From the NCBI RefSeq assembly GCF_000067165.1, contig NC_010162.1, forward strand, positions 8,067,001 to 8,131,000: a DNA stretch of 64,000 bases. Direction: 5' to 3'. The DNA comes from Sorangium cellulosum So ce56 (GTDB lineage: Bacteria > Myxococcota_A > Polyangia > Polyangiales > Polyangiaceae). A program made the translations under genes and the position numbers. Positions 50,044 through 59,348 of the stretch are shown here, piece after piece. Within the stretch, counting starts at the first letter, position 1. Every line of letters starts with the position of its first letter. The notes under the pieces were generated by a model. The model did no database searches. It was not told the origin of the DNA and worked only from the letters and a program-made list of their open reading frames with translations.

Positions 50044-50781
50044 GTGAACGCGAACGGACGGACACGGGTGCACCTGCTCGTGGCAGCAGCGATCGCCCTG
50101 CTCGCGGCCGGCCCCTCGGGGCTCGGCGGCGGGCCCGTCGCGGAGGCCAAGGAGCCGGCCCGCGGAAAGAAGGCGAAGAGCTACGAGTGCCGCGTCCAGA
50201 GCCCGCAGAAGTTCCTGAAGCGGCGCACCTTCGTCCAGAAGGGGATGCTCAACCCGAAGAAGCACGCCAAAGCGATCCGCTACCTCGCCGAGCACTACGG
50301 CCACGTCGAGACCGAGGAGACGCGGCGCCACAACTCCGAGAGCGCCTACTCCCAGGCGACGACCGTGCAGTTCATGGGCCTCCCGATCTCCGTCCACGAG
50401 AAGATCGCGCCCGCGCTCCACTGCGTCGAGAAGCGGATCCGCTCGACGTGCACCCGCAAGTCCCGCCGCTACACGCCGCGGGCGGTCGGCGGGTTCCGCA
50501 CGGCGAACAGCTACCGCGGCGCCGAGATCTCGAACCACCTCTTCGGCATCGCCATCGACATCGATCCCGACCGGAACCCGTGCTGCGGCTGCGTCGACCC
50601 GTGGCCCACGAGCCCGCTGTGCCAGGAGAAGAAGCGCTCTGCCTACGAGCGCACGGCCCTGTCCCGCTGCTGGATCAAGGCGTTCGAGCGCTACGGCTTC
50701 GACTGGCTCGGCCACGACGACCTCGAGGACACGATGCACTTCGAGTTCCTCGGGAATCCCGACCGGTTCAAGAAGAAGTAG
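50044..50781 (+). CDS. exported M15 D-Ala-D-Ala carboxypeptidase-like protein
   Basis: A 245-residue exported protein: signal peptide to about residue 35, then a VanY/M15-type peptidase domain. Zinc ligands appear as His165 and Asp172 in SNHLFGIAIDID and His232 in DTMHFEF; Arg152 in GGFRTANSYRG fits the substrate-binding Arg. An insertion containing CCGC and further Cys (about 180-210) could form disulfides. It should trim peptidoglycan peptides in the periplasm. The GTG at 50044 gives a good signal peptide. It ends 16 bases from the convergent thioesterase gene. Confidence 0.82.
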   Translation: MNANGRTRVHLLVAAAIALLAAGPSGLGGGPVAEAKEPARGKKAKSYECRVQSPQKFLKRRTFVQKGMLNPKKHAKAIRYLAEHYGHVETEETRRHNSESAYSQATTVQFMGLPISVHEKIAPALHCVEKRIRSTCTRKSRRYTPRAVGGFRTANSYRGAEISNHLFGIAIDIDPDRNPCCGCVDPWPTSPLCQEKKRSAYERTALSRCWIKAFERYGFDWLGHDDLEDTMHFEFLGNPDRFKKK

Positions 50782-50797
50782 CGCGCGGCGATCACGA

Positions 50798-51286
50798 TCA
50801 CGCGCCGCGGCCGCCCCCGCGCCGCGAGAGCCGCCGCGCGCGCCGCTCCGCCGCGGCCTCGGCGAGGCGGCGATCGTCGTCCGTCTCGAGGAGGATCGGC
50901 GGCACCGAGGTCGGCCTGAGCGACGCGTCGACGGCCACGAACGTCACGAAGGCCGTGACCATGGGCCAGATGGCGCCCGTCATCGCGTCCTCCCCCTCGA
51001 CCGACACCAGGATCTCGAGCGACGTGCGGAAGGTCGCCGTCACCCGCGCGGCCAGACGGACGACCTGACCGACCTTGATCCCATGATCGAACGAGAGGTC
51101 GTCGATGCCCGCGGTGACGACCGCGCTGCCGGTGTGCCGCTGCGCGCAGATGGCAGCGCACAGGTCGATCCACGCGAGCACCTGCCCGCCGAAGATCGAG
51201 CCGAGCGCGTTCGTGTGCGTCGGCAGGACGTACTCGGTCATCGTCGTGACCGACTCGGAGACGCGCTTCTCGTGCGGGGCCTTCAC
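50798..51286 (-). CDS. acyl-CoA thioesterase (YciA/BFIT hotdog type)
   Basis: A 162-residue hotdog acyl-CoA thioesterase. TNALGSIFGGQVLAWIDLCA carries the Asn and Asp positions conserved in the YciA/ACOT family, and DDLSFDHGIKVGQVV plus VTATFRTSLEILVSVEGED follow. It hydrolyses acyl-CoA esters in the cytoplasm. The last 30 residues are Arg-rich and low complexity. The GTG at 51286 is the chosen start. It is 65 bases downstream of the STAND ATPase gene on the same strand. Confidence 0.87.
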   Translation of the reverse strand: MKAPHEKRVSESVTTMTEYVLPTHTNALGSIFGGQVLAWIDLCAAICAQRHTGSAVVTAGIDDLSFDHGIKVGQVVRLAARVTATFRTSLEILVSVEGEDAMTGAIWPMVTAFVTFVAVDASLRPTSVPPILLETDDDRRLAEAAAERRARRLSRRGGGRGA

Positions 51287-51351
51287 CCGGCATGCGTATC
51301 ACGGGCGCCCCCCCGCGCCAGAGCACGCCGGCCCGCCCGGGTCGCCCGGCC

Positions 51352-54222
51352 TCAGCTGGAGGTCGAGGCCCTGCCCGGGCTCGGGAACGACGGCTCTTCG
51401 GCGGCCGGCGAGCGGCCAGGGCTCGCGCTGACCGACGACTTCGTGGGGACCGACTGGCCCGGCGGGCCCGTCGGGAGCGTGGGCTCGTCCTCCAGGCGCA
51501 CCGACGTGACCTTCAGCCGCGCGAAGATCGCCTCGGCCTTCTCGTTCATCGCCACCGCCTCGCGCCGCGCCGCCATGTTCGCCACGAAGCTGCGATCGGT
51601 CGTCAGGAACCGCGCGTAGGCCTGGAACGTGCGCGCGAGCTCGAGCTCGTTCCCCGTCTCCTCGAAGATGCTCACCGAGCGCGCGAAATAGGCGCGCGCG
51701 CTCTTCGTGTGCGCGCTGCCCCAGCCGCCCGCCGCCGTGATCTCGCCGAGCGTCCGGAGCGCGATGCCGAGGTGCACCTTGCTCCGGACCGAGGCGAACA
51801 GGTCCACCGCCCGGCTGATCGAGTCGCGCGCCTTCTCCAGATCGCCCCGGAGCATGTAGGCCTTCCCGAGGGCGCGCCGCGCCTCGGCCAGGCCGAGCCG
51901 GTCGCCGAGCTCGTCGCAGAGCTCCTCGGCCTGCTGCAGCACGCGCACCGCCTCGTCGGGATCGCCGCTCCGGTAGAGCGTCCCGCCGATGTTCGTCAGG
52001 ATCAGCGCCGTCCGGTTGCGATCGCCGACCTGCCGCGCCACCTCCAGCGCCTCCTCGAAGAGCTCGAGCGCGTGGCGGTGATCGCGCTGGTCCTGCGCGA
52101 TCATGCCGAGGTTGTTCAGGCTCATCACGACGCCGAGCAGGTCCGAGATCTCGCGCCGGATCGCGAGCGACCGCTCGAACGTGTTGAGCGCCTGCTTGAA
52201 CTCGCCCGAGTCCTGCAGGGCGAGGCCGAGGTTGTTCAGCGACAGCGCGATCGAGCGGCGATCCCCCATCCGCTCGCGGCGGGCGAGCGCGTCGCGCAGC
52301 CATTTCAGCGCCTCCTGGTACTCGCCCCGGAGCCAGTGCAGCTTGCCGATGTCGTCGATCGTCGAGGCGATCCCCCGCTCGTCCCGCGCGCCCTCGAAGA
52401 GGCGGAGCGCGGTCGTGAGGTGCTTGCCCGCCTCGTCGAGCGAGCCGCTGTCGCGGTAGAGCCGCCCGATGCGGTTGTGCGCGGCCCCGCCCTTGCGCCG
52501 GTTGTCGAGCCGGTAGGCGAGCGTCAACATCTCGCGGAACGCGGCGAGCGCGTCGTCGATGCGCCCGGCGAGCTGGAGGACGTCGCCGTAGTCGTGGAGC
52601 GCGTCGATGCGCCGCGCGACGTGCGCGTCGCCGAGCAGCGAGAGCCCGCGCGCGTAGTACTCCGCCGCCTTCGCGTTCGAGTAGCGCCCGCGCGCCACGT
52701 CCCCGGCGTCGAGCAGCGAGAGCCCCGCCCGGACCGCGTCGCCGATGCGCTCGCGGTGCGTCGCGAGCTCGGCGAGGAGCTCCTCGCTCGCGCGCACCGC
52801 CACCTGCTGCTCCAGCCACTCGGCGATCGCGTGGTGGTACCGCCGCTGGGCCGCGGCGCTCATCCGCTTCTGGAGCGCCTCTCGCTCCTTGGCGTGCACG
52901 AACACGTACTCGTCCGAGCCCGCGAAGCTCGACTCGCTCTGCTTGCGCAGGTAGCCGCGGTCGCACAGCGAGCGCAGCGCGGCGTTGATCCGGTCGAGAT
53001 CCTTGTCGCTCTGCTCCTCCCCCCACAGGTCGGGGGCCTGGCTGCCGGCCCTGCCGAGGACGAACAGCGCGCCGCTCCAGAACACCGGGCCGATCGTCGC
53101 GGCCTGCTCGAGCAGCTGCCGGCCGTCGTGATCGAGCGCGGCGAGGCGGACGTTCACGGCGTCCTCGACCGTCATCGGCAGGCGCGCCGTCGACAGCTTC
53201 CCGAGGTGCACGCGCCAGCGCGGCCCGCCCGCGGAGTCGGGCGAGAGCTCCTCGATCACGCCCTGCTCGTGGCAGATGCGGACCATCTGCTCGAGCAGCG
53301 CCGGGTTGCCGTTCGCGAAGGAGCAGGCCGCCTCGACGAGCTCCGACGGCACGCCCGGCTGGGACTGCGGCTCGGCGCGCTTAACGTCGACGGCGTCGAC
53401 GGCGTCGAGGCCATCGACGACGTCGATGATGACGACATCGTCGCTCCCCCGCGGCGCGCAGGGCGCGAGCAGCGCCCTCGCCATCTCGGCCGCGGCGGCC
53501 TCGCCGAGCGGGGTGAGCTCCAGGAGCACGTGGCGCCGGTCGCCGACCTTGCCCCAGTCGTCCTGGCGGGTGAGCAGCTCCGGGCGGGCGGCGCAGACGA
53601 TCAGGACCGGGCCCGTGAGGTACTCGATGAGGTAGCGCAGGAGCGCGAGGGAGTCGTCGTGGGCCGCGTGGAGGTCCTCGAAGATGAGGCACAGGGGGCC
53701 GTGGACGGCGTCCGCCTCGAGGAACGCCTTCAGGACGGCGCGGCGGATGAGGTCGGCCTGCGCAGGATCGTCCTGCACCGCGCGGGTGAGCGGGCTGTCG
53801 CCGAACGCGAGCCCGATGAACTGGCCGAGGAAGTAGATGACGTCGCCGACCTTGCGGTCGCCCATCACGTGCGCGACCTGCGAGCGGACCTCGGCGCGGG
53901 CCGCGTCCTTGTCCATGCCGTCGGAGAGGCCGAAGCGGGCGCGCAGGAGCCGCGTGAAGACGCCGTAAGCGGACGCCATGTCGCCGGTGCTGCCCGAGGT
54001 GACGCGCAGCGCGGCGGAGCCCTGGCGCCGCCGCTCGAGGAACTCGCGCACGAGCCTGCTCTTGCCGATGCCCGGCGGGCCGACGAGCGTCACCGTCCGC
54101 GTGGAGCGCTCCCGCTCCACCGCGTCGAGCGCGCGGGCCAGCGCCGACAGCTCCGCCTCGCGCCCGATCAGCGGCGCGAGGGCGGGCGGCGCCGCGCCAA
54201 TTGCACTGTCGTCTCGGCTCAT
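51352..54222 (-). CDS. STAND-type ATPase with TPR array
   Basis: A 956-residue signal-transduction ATPase. Residues about 15-310 are an AAA_16/NACHT-like NTPase with Walker A GPPGIGKS at 48-55 and Walker B LCLIFEDLHAAHDD. A winged-helix region follows, then at least eight tetratricopeptide repeats (about 480-860; for example SLNNLGLALQDSGEFKQAL and ILTNIGGTLYRSGDPDEAV), ending in a Pro/Ser-rich tail. In myxobacteria this cassette is often fused behind a Ser/Thr kinase; here it stands alone. The ATG at 54222 follows GGAGGCCAGGAG. It is divergent from an effector-associated-domain protein. Confidence 0.9.
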   Translation of the reverse strand: MSRDDSAIGAAPPALAPLIGREAELSALARALDAVERERSTRTVTLVGPPGIGKSRLVREFLERRRQGSAALRVTSGSTGDMASAYGVFTRLLRARFGLSDGMDKDAARAEVRSQVAHVMGDRKVGDVIYFLGQFIGLAFGDSPLTRAVQDDPAQADLIRRAVLKAFLEADAVHGPLCLIFEDLHAAHDDSLALLRYLIEYLTGPVLIVCAARPELLTRQDDWGKVGDRRHVLLELTPLGEAAAAEMARALLAPCAPRGSDDVVIIDVVDGLDAVDAVDVKRAEPQSQPGVPSELVEAACSFANGNPALLEQMVRICHEQGVIEELSPDSAGGPRWRVHLGKLSTARLPMTVEDAVNVRLAALDHDGRQLLEQAATIGPVFWSGALFVLGRAGSQAPDLWGEEQSDKDLDRINAALRSLCDRGYLRKQSESSFAGSDEYVFVHAKEREALQKRMSAAAQRRYHHAIAEWLEQQVAVRASEELLAELATHRERIGDAVRAGLSLLDAGDVARGRYSNAKAAEYYARGLSLLGDAHVARRIDALHDYGDVLQLAGRIDDALAAFREMLTLAYRLDNRRKGGAAHNRIGRLYRDSGSLDEAGKHLTTALRLFEGARDERGIASTIDDIGKLHWLRGEYQEALKWLRDALARRERMGDRRSIALSLNNLGLALQDSGEFKQALNTFERSLAIRREISDLLGVVMSLNNLGMIAQDQRDHRHALELFEEALEVARQVGDRNRTALILTNIGGTLYRSGDPDEAVRVLQQAEELCDELGDRLGLAEARRALGKAYMLRGDLEKARDSISRAVDLFASVRSKVHLGIALRTLGEITAAGGWGSAHTKSARAYFARSVSIFEETGNELELARTFQAYARFLTTDRSFVANMAARREAVAMNEKAEAIFARLKVTSVRLEDEPTLPTGPPGQSVPTKSSVSASPGRSPAAEEPSFPSPGRASTSS

Positions 54223-54321
54223 CTCCTGGCCTCCACGTCCCCGGGTGCCGCAGCGCCGGACACGATGTCCGGAGCCTATACCAGGTTCGGCTTCGGTGGC
54301 GCGTGCGGTAAGCTGCCGGGC

Positions 54322-55437
54322 GTGGACGGCGAGGGCACGGGGACGTCGGTGAGCACGGCGCGCAGCGCCGCGGAGATCCGCGGGCGCATCACGGCTTGCT
54401 TCAGCCTGGCCGAGCTGCGCCGCTTCGCGGAGGAGCTCGGTGTGCCGGACATCCCCTGGGAGCGGGGGATCCAGGGAGCGGCGTACGAGCTCGTCCGGCG
54501 CTTCGAGCAGCGGCGCGAGCTCGGGCCGCTCGTCGAGCGCCTCCGCGCCGCGAGGCCGCTCGTGGAGTGGCCCGACACGCCGACGGTGCCGTCCGCCGCG
54601 TCGAGCGAACCTGCGCACACCGACATCCCCAGGCCGGCGCCGCTGCCGAACCTCTCGCCGATGGTGGCCCCATCACCTCCCCTGGAGGTCGCGACGCTGG
54701 CGCCGCCGGCGATCTCGCCTACCCCGCGGACACCGAACGTCACCGGGCCGCAGCCCGCGAATGCGCGGCCGCCCGGCGCCGCGGGGCCGGCGCAGCTCCC
54801 GGCCGGCTCTCCGCGCGCCGGCGCGCCGCGCGGGCCGCGCCGCATCGACTCGCGGCTCGCGCTCGCCGCCCTGGGGCTCGTGGCGGCCAGCCTCATCGTG
54901 GCCTTCCTCATCGGCAGGGCGTCGAGCGCGCCGGGCGACGACGCGGCGCGCGGGAGCGCCGCGTCCGCGAGCGCCGCGCAGAAGGGCGCCCCACCGCCAG
55001 CGGCGCGGCCGGACGGGGTCGCGTCACGGGCCGCCGCCGCGATCGACCACAGGATCGAGAGCCTGGCGCGGGCGTGCGAGATCCCGCCCGGCTCGGCGGA
55101 GGACGTGATGCGCCGCGCCTTCGAGCGCTGCGGGCCGTCGCCCGCCTCGGCGGGGCACCGGACGGCGCCGGCGCAGCGGAGCGATCCGCCTGCCGCACAG
55201 GCGCCGGGCGCGCTGCCGGCGTCTCCTGGGGCGGGGCCGCGTGCGGCGGCCGCGACCGGCCCTGCGCCCGCCGGCGGCAATGCCGGGTGCGTCGGGGCGT
55301 GCGAGCGACGACACCAGGCGTGCAGGGCGACGCAGTGCGGTAAAGAGCCCACGCAGAGCACGCAGTACCAGCGTTACCAGGGCTGCCTGTCGGATTGTCT
55401 GGAGCAGGCGTCCAAGTGCCGCCTCGGCTGCCTCTGA
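54322..55437 (+). CDS. effector-associated (death-like) domain protein, TM and Cys-rich end
   Basis: About 371 residues from GTG 54322; an ATG at 54265 is possible but the intervening codons have atypical usage. Residues about 10-75 (IRGRITACFSLAELRRFAEE then GIPWERG-like DIPWERGIQGAAYELVRRFE) resemble bacterial effector-associated domains, which act as death-like adaptor modules. A Pro-rich linker leads to one transmembrane helix (about 178-199). The extracytoplasmic part ends with two copies of CX3CX6CX3-4C (CVGACERRHQACRATQC and CLSDCLEQASKCRLGC), suggesting disulfide-linked helical hairpins. It may bring a sensor or effector to the membrane with the divergent STAND ATPase. Confidence 0.65.
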   Translation: MDGEGTGTSVSTARSAAEIRGRITACFSLAELRRFAEELGVPDIPWERGIQGAAYELVRRFEQRRELGPLVERLRAARPLVEWPDTPTVPSAASSEPAHTDIPRPAPLPNLSPMVAPSPPLEVATLAPPAISPTPRTPNVTGPQPANARPPGAAGPAQLPAGSPRAGAPRGPRRIDSRLALAALGLVAASLIVAFLIGRASSAPGDDAARGSAASASAAQKGAPPPAARPDGVASRAAAAIDHRIESLARACEIPPGSAEDVMRRAFERCGPSPASAGHRTAPAQRSDPPAAQAPGALPASPGAGPRAAAATGPAPAGGNAGCVGACERRHQACRATQCGKEPTQSTQYQRYQGCLSDCLEQASKCRLGCL

Positions 55438-55453
55438 GCCTCAGGGCGACGCG

Positions 55454-56080
55454 TCAGAGCGACGGCCGGCTGCGGCGCATCACGTTGACCGTGACGGTCG
55501 GCTCGTGCTCGGGGCAGCCGGTGCGACCGGCCTGGCTCGGGTCGAAGTCGATGCGAAAGCAGGTCTTGCAGACGCAGAGATAGGCGTCGTGGAACTCGCG
55601 GAAGTTGAGGATGTCCGCGGCGAAGAGGCTGAGGACGATGTCGCTGAGCAGGTCTTCCTCGCGCGGGCACGGCTCCCACGGCCCGAGGCCTCCGGCGCGG
55701 CGCACGCGCCCGCTGTCGATGGCCACCGCGAGGAAGCGATCGTCCGCGGCGGGCGGCATGAAGGCGCGAAGCGAGGCGAGCACCCGGAGCCGCGCCGCGT
55801 CGACGAGCTGCTCGATCTCGGACGCATCCGGGGCCGCCGGGGCCTGAGGGCCGAGCGCCACCTGCTTGGAGAAGCCCTCGGTCACGTAGCCCGGTCGCTG
55901 CATCCTCCCGGCGGCCACGAGGTGCTTCTCGAACCAGATCGCGAGCGCCGCCGCGCTCCGGGGAGGCCTGCCGACGAACGTGAGCGCCGCGAGCAGCGCG
56001 CGGCGCTCGTGATCGCCGGCGACGAGCGATGCCGCGGACGGCAGCGTGGGAATCGAGGTGTGGAAGTCCTCTTGCGGCAT
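55454..56080 (-). CDS. hypothetical protein with C-terminal zinc finger
   Basis: A 208-residue soluble protein I do not recognise. The first 140 residues are helical. Near the C-terminus CVCKTCFRIDFD and GCPEH give a CxxC/CxxH-type zinc site. It ends in a basic tail. The ATG at 56080 follows AAAGGGGTG; the frame is open for a further 32 residues upstream without a better start. It is convergent with the EAD protein gene, with 16 bases between stops. Confidence 0.55.
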   Translation of the reverse strand: MPQEDFHTSIPTLPSAASLVAGDHERRALLAALTFVGRPPRSAAALAIWFEKHLVAAGRMQRPGYVTEGFSKQVALGPQAPAAPDASEIEQLVDAARLRVLASLRAFMPPAADDRFLAVAIDSGRVRRAGGLGPWEPCPREEDLLSDIVLSLFAADILNFREFHDAYLCVCKTCFRIDFDPSQAGRTGCPEHEPTVTVNVMRRSRPSL

Positions 56081-56230
56081 GAACACCCCTTTGCTCCGCC
56101 CCAGTCTGCCCGAGGTCTTCTCTCGGGGTCCAGGCGCGATGGCGCCCCGGTCGGAGATTGCGGAACTTCCTGCCATGCGTCGCGTTAGCGGCTCTTTGCC
56201 GCTTTTGTAGTGAACGGCGCGCGGCGGATC

Positions 56231-57550
56231 TCAGTCCGTGATCTTGAGCGCTCCGCTATCGTCGAGCGCGCCGCTCGCGTCGGCGCCGTCCGAATCTGCC
56301 TCGATCTCCGCCTCGGACGCTGCGGGACGCAGGAACGACAGGTCGAGGCCGCCCATGGGCTGCTGCGCCGCCGCGCGCGTGGCAGCGAGCGGCAGCGCCT
56401 CGGCGTCCGCGGCGGCGTGCGGGGCGGCGCGGCGCGCTTCCCGTTCAGGTCGCTTGTCGTCGCGGCGCGGGGGCTGCGCTGGGTCGCGCCGGCCGGCGCG
56501 GGGCCGCTCCGGCGCGGGCGCCGCGGAGGCCTTCGGCGGGCGCGCGGCCTCCGCGCGCGCCGACGGTGACGGCGTCCGGAGCGCCCTGTCCGTCTTCCTC
56601 GCCGCCGTGCGCGCGCGGGCGCGGGAGGGGGCGTTCTTCGCGAGCTCGATGCAGCTGCCGCGCATGGCCGCGGGGCAGGAGATGCGCACGTGCATGTGGT
56701 CGTCGTGCGACTCGGCGCCCGTGGGCTGCATCATCGCGAGCTGCGCGCGGACGATCAGCGCGCGGGAGACGCCGATCCGCTTGGCGTGCGCGATCAGCGC
56801 GGACCGGAGCGGATCGGAGATGAAGATGTGGCTCACGCGGGCGCGAGGATCGGTGAGCAGGTGCTGGACGAGCAGCCAGTTGCGCGGCAGGTCGAAGCGC
56901 GCCCCGGGCACGTTCGTCGAGGCGAGCCGGGCGTCGAACCGGAGGAAGATCGGCGCGTGGACCTGCTTGCCGCGCGCGTCGAGCGCGTAGAAGCCGAGGT
57001 CGACGTCGCGGCCGCTCTCGTGGGAGTTGTGGCGGTGGACCTCGCCGCCGCGCTGGCGCGACAGGTCGCCGACGTCGAGCACGGCGCCCGGGAAGCGCTT
57101 GGCCACGCCGCGCGCCGAGCGCTCGATCATGCCGACGAGCGCCGGTAGCCCCCAGCGGACGTCGGCGCCGGCATAGGCGGGCACGACGCGGATATCCTTG
57201 CGCGAGGTGTCGAGCCGCACGCCGCCCTCGAGGCGCCCTTCGTTGGGATGGCCGACCGACGAGGCGGGCGCCTGGGGCGCGGCCTTCTCCCTGGCCGGCC
57301 CGGACGATCGCGGGCCCGCGTCGCCGGCGCGGGGCCGGTGGCCCTTGCTGTCGTCCTTCGCGAGCCGCGCGCGCGGCGCGCGCTTCGTCGCCCCGCGCGC
57401 CTTGGCTGCGGCAGCGGCGTCCCGCGGTTTTGCTTCCGCGGCGGGGCGCGCGTGCGAGCGCGCCGGCGCATCCGGCGCCGCGGCGGCCGTCTGGGAGCCG
57501 GACAGGGAGAGCGCCAGGATCGTGAACAGCACGGAGAGCGGTCGAGGCAC
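56231..57550 (-). CDS. MepA-type penicillin-insensitive murein endopeptidase
   Basis: A 439-residue exported peptidase of the M74/MepA group. After a signal peptide (to about residue 24) and a basic Ala-rich linker, residues about 100-310 contain GRLEGGVRL, GDLSRQRGGEVHRHNSHESG with DVDL (His177 and Asp184 as ligands) and the conserved DDHMHVR. It cleaves D-Ala-meso-DAP cross-links of peptidoglycan. E. coli MepA is about 270 residues; the extra length is an N-terminal linker and a 125-residue Arg/Ala-rich C-terminal tail ending in an acidic stretch. GTG start at 57550. Confidence 0.85.
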   Translation of the reverse strand: MPRPLSVLFTILALSLSGSQTAAAAPDAPARSHARPAAEAKPRDAAAAAKARGATKRAPRARLAKDDSKGHRPRAGDAGPRSSGPAREKAAPQAPASSVGHPNEGRLEGGVRLDTSRKDIRVVPAYAGADVRWGLPALVGMIERSARGVAKRFPGAVLDVGDLSRQRGGEVHRHNSHESGRDVDLGFYALDARGKQVHAPIFLRFDARLASTNVPGARFDLPRNWLLVQHLLTDPRARVSHIFISDPLRSALIAHAKRIGVSRALIVRAQLAMMQPTGAESHDDHMHVRISCPAAMRGSCIELAKNAPSRARARTAARKTDRALRTPSPSARAEAARPPKASAAPAPERPRAGRRDPAQPPRRDDKRPEREARRAAPHAAADAEALPLAATRAAAQQPMGGLDLSFLRPAASEAEIEADSDGADASGALDDSGALKITD

Positions 57551-57890
57551 ACCGGTGCGTTACGGGGTTTCGACGGGCCGGGCCAAGAAGCCGGCGCCGC
57601 CTGGCCGCGCCCTCCGAGGGCCGCTCCCGAGACCTGCGCCGAATGTGCGCTGGCATGTACGGTGAACGAGCGCTGGCGGACGCGACGAGCGCCGCATGCA
57701 CCCCGGACACACGCGAGGTTCCCGTCGCCCGCCGGAAGCGCGGCCGCGAAGCGCGGATCACCTCGTGACGCCGCGCCGCGGCCGGCGCCGCCCGGCCCCT
57801 GTGCCGCGCTGCGGCGCCGGCGCCACGGCATGTCGCGGCGGCAGCGGAGGCTTTTGCCTCGCGGCCAGTTGGGCTACCTCTCGGTCGGCC
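57551..57890. other. 340-bp divergent intergenic region
   Basis: This GC-rich gap between the endopeptidase and scoA holds no recognisable promoter, repeat or small gene. Confidence 0.35.
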
Positions 57891-58649
57891 ATGGACAAGG
57901 TCTACAAGAGCGCGCTGGACGCCGTGAGGGACATCCCGGGCGGCGCCACGGTCCTCTCGGGCGGCTTCGGCCTCTGCGGCATTCCGGAGAACTGCATCGC
58001 GGCGCTCCGGCAGCTCGGCACGAAGGATCTCGTGGTCGTGTCCAACAACTGCGGAGTCGACGCCTTCGGCCTCGGGATCCTCCTTCAGAACCGGCAGATC
58101 CGGAAGATGATCTCGTCGTACGTCGGCGAGAACAAGGAGTTCGAGCGCCAGTACCTGAGCGGCGAGCTCGAGGTCGAGCTCACGCCGCAGGGCACGCTGG
58201 CCGAGCGCATCCGCGCCGGAGGCGCCGGGATCCCCGCGTTCTACACCCCGACCGGGGCGGGCACGGCCATCAGCGAGGGCGGGCTGCCCGTGCTCTATGG
58301 CCCGGACGGCGCGGTGAAGAGGTACTCCGAGAAGAAGGAAGTGCGCCAGTTCGACGGCCGCGACTACGTGCTCGAGCCCGCCATCCGCGGCGACTACGCG
58401 CTCGTGAAGGCGTGGAAGGGCGACCGGTTCGGCAACCTCGTCTACCGCCACACCGCCATGAACTTCAACCCGATGATGGCGATGGCCGCGAAGGTCACGA
58501 TCGCCGAGGTGGAGGAGCTCGTCGACGTCGGCTCGCTCGACCCGGACCACATCCACACGCCCGGGATCTTCGTGCACCGGATCTTCCAGGGCGAGCGCTT
58601 CGAGAAGCGGATCGAGCGGCGGACGGTGCGCAAGGCGCCGGCCGCCTAG
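57891..58649 (+). CDS. scoA: 3-oxoacid CoA-transferase subunit A
   Basis: A 252-residue alpha subunit of succinyl-CoA:3-ketoacid CoA-transferase. Family motifs are VLSGGFGLCGIPEN and VVSNNCGVD near the start, YVGENKEFERQYLSGELEVEL in the middle and GDYALVKAWKGDRFGNLVYR later. With subunit B it moves CoA between succinate and acetoacetate, in ketone-body and short-chain acid metabolism. The ATG at 57891 has little ribosome-binding sequence. scoB starts 23 bases after the stop. Confidence 0.94.
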   Translation: MDKVYKSALDAVRDIPGGATVLSGGFGLCGIPENCIAALRQLGTKDLVVVSNNCGVDAFGLGILLQNRQIRKMISSYVGENKEFERQYLSGELEVELTPQGTLAERIRAGGAGIPAFYTPTGAGTAISEGGLPVLYGPDGAVKRYSEKKEVRQFDGRDYVLEPAIRGDYALVKAWKGDRFGNLVYRHTAMNFNPMMAMAAKVTIAEVEELVDVGSLDPDHIHTPGIFVHRIFQGERFEKRIERRTVRKAPAA

Positions 58650-58672
58650 GCGGCGCGGGGACAGGGGACACG

Positions 58673-59338
58673 ATGGGACTCACGCGGGAACAGATCGCGC
58701 AGCGCGCCGCGCTGGAGCTCAAGGACGGCTACTACGTCAACCTCGGCATCGGGATGCCGACGCTCGTCGCCAACTACATCCCCGCGGGGATCGAGGTGGT
58801 GCTCCAGAGCGAGAACGGGCTGCTCGGCATCGGCCCCTACCCGATCGAGGGCGCGGAGGACCCGGATCTCATCAACGCCGGGAAGGAGACCGTGACGATG
58901 CTCGCCGGCTCCGCGATCTTCTCGAGCGCCGAGTCGTTCGCGCAGATCCGGGGCGGCCACATCGACCTCGCGATCCTCGGGGCCATGGAAGTCTCCGAGA
59001 AGGGCGATCTCGCCAACTGGATGATCCCCGGCAAGATGGTGAAGGGGATGGGCGGGGCGATGGATCTCGTGGTGAGCGCGAAGCGCGTCGTCGTGATCAT
59101 GGATCACGCGGCGAAGAACGGCGCGCCGAAGATCCTGAACGAGTGCGCGCTGCCCCTCACCGGGCGGGGCGTCGTCCACCGGATCATCACCGATCTCGCC
59201 GTGCTCGATGTGACGCCCGAGGGGCTCGTGCTGCGCGAGCTCGCGCCCGGCGTGAGCGCCCGCGAGGTGCAGGAGAAGACACAACCAACGCTCCGGGTCC
59301 CCTCCGACGTGAACGAGATGGACCTGCGGAGCGCCTGA
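58673..59338 (+). CDS. scoB: 3-oxoacid CoA-transferase subunit B
   Basis: A 221-residue beta subunit. Glu47 in LQSENGLLGIG is the residue that forms the glutamyl-CoA intermediate; GIGMPTLVANYIP and GGHIDLAILGAMEVSEKGDL are typical. The ATG at 58673 follows ACAGGGGACAC. It is 10 bases from accD, so CoA-transferase and acetyl-CoA carboxylase genes form one transcription unit, linking acetoacetate/acetyl-CoA supply to fatty acid synthesis. Confidence 0.95.
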   Translation: MGLTREQIAQRAALELKDGYYVNLGIGMPTLVANYIPAGIEVVLQSENGLLGIGPYPIEGAEDPDLINAGKETVTMLAGSAIFSSAESFAQIRGGHIDLAILGAMEVSEKGDLANWMIPGKMVKGMGGAMDLVVSAKRVVVIMDHAAKNGAPKILNECALPLTGRGVVHRIITDLAVLDVTPEGLVLRELAPGVSAREVQEKTQPTLRVPSDVNEMDLRSA

Positions 59339-59348
59339 GGGCTCGCCG

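Noticed and set aside
51292..54264. Long plus-strand open frame running into the EAD protein
   Set aside because: It is antisense to the STAND-TPR gene, whose protein has clear motifs. The plus-strand translation is low-complexity Arg/Glu/Ala-rich; only the last part from about 54322 is real.
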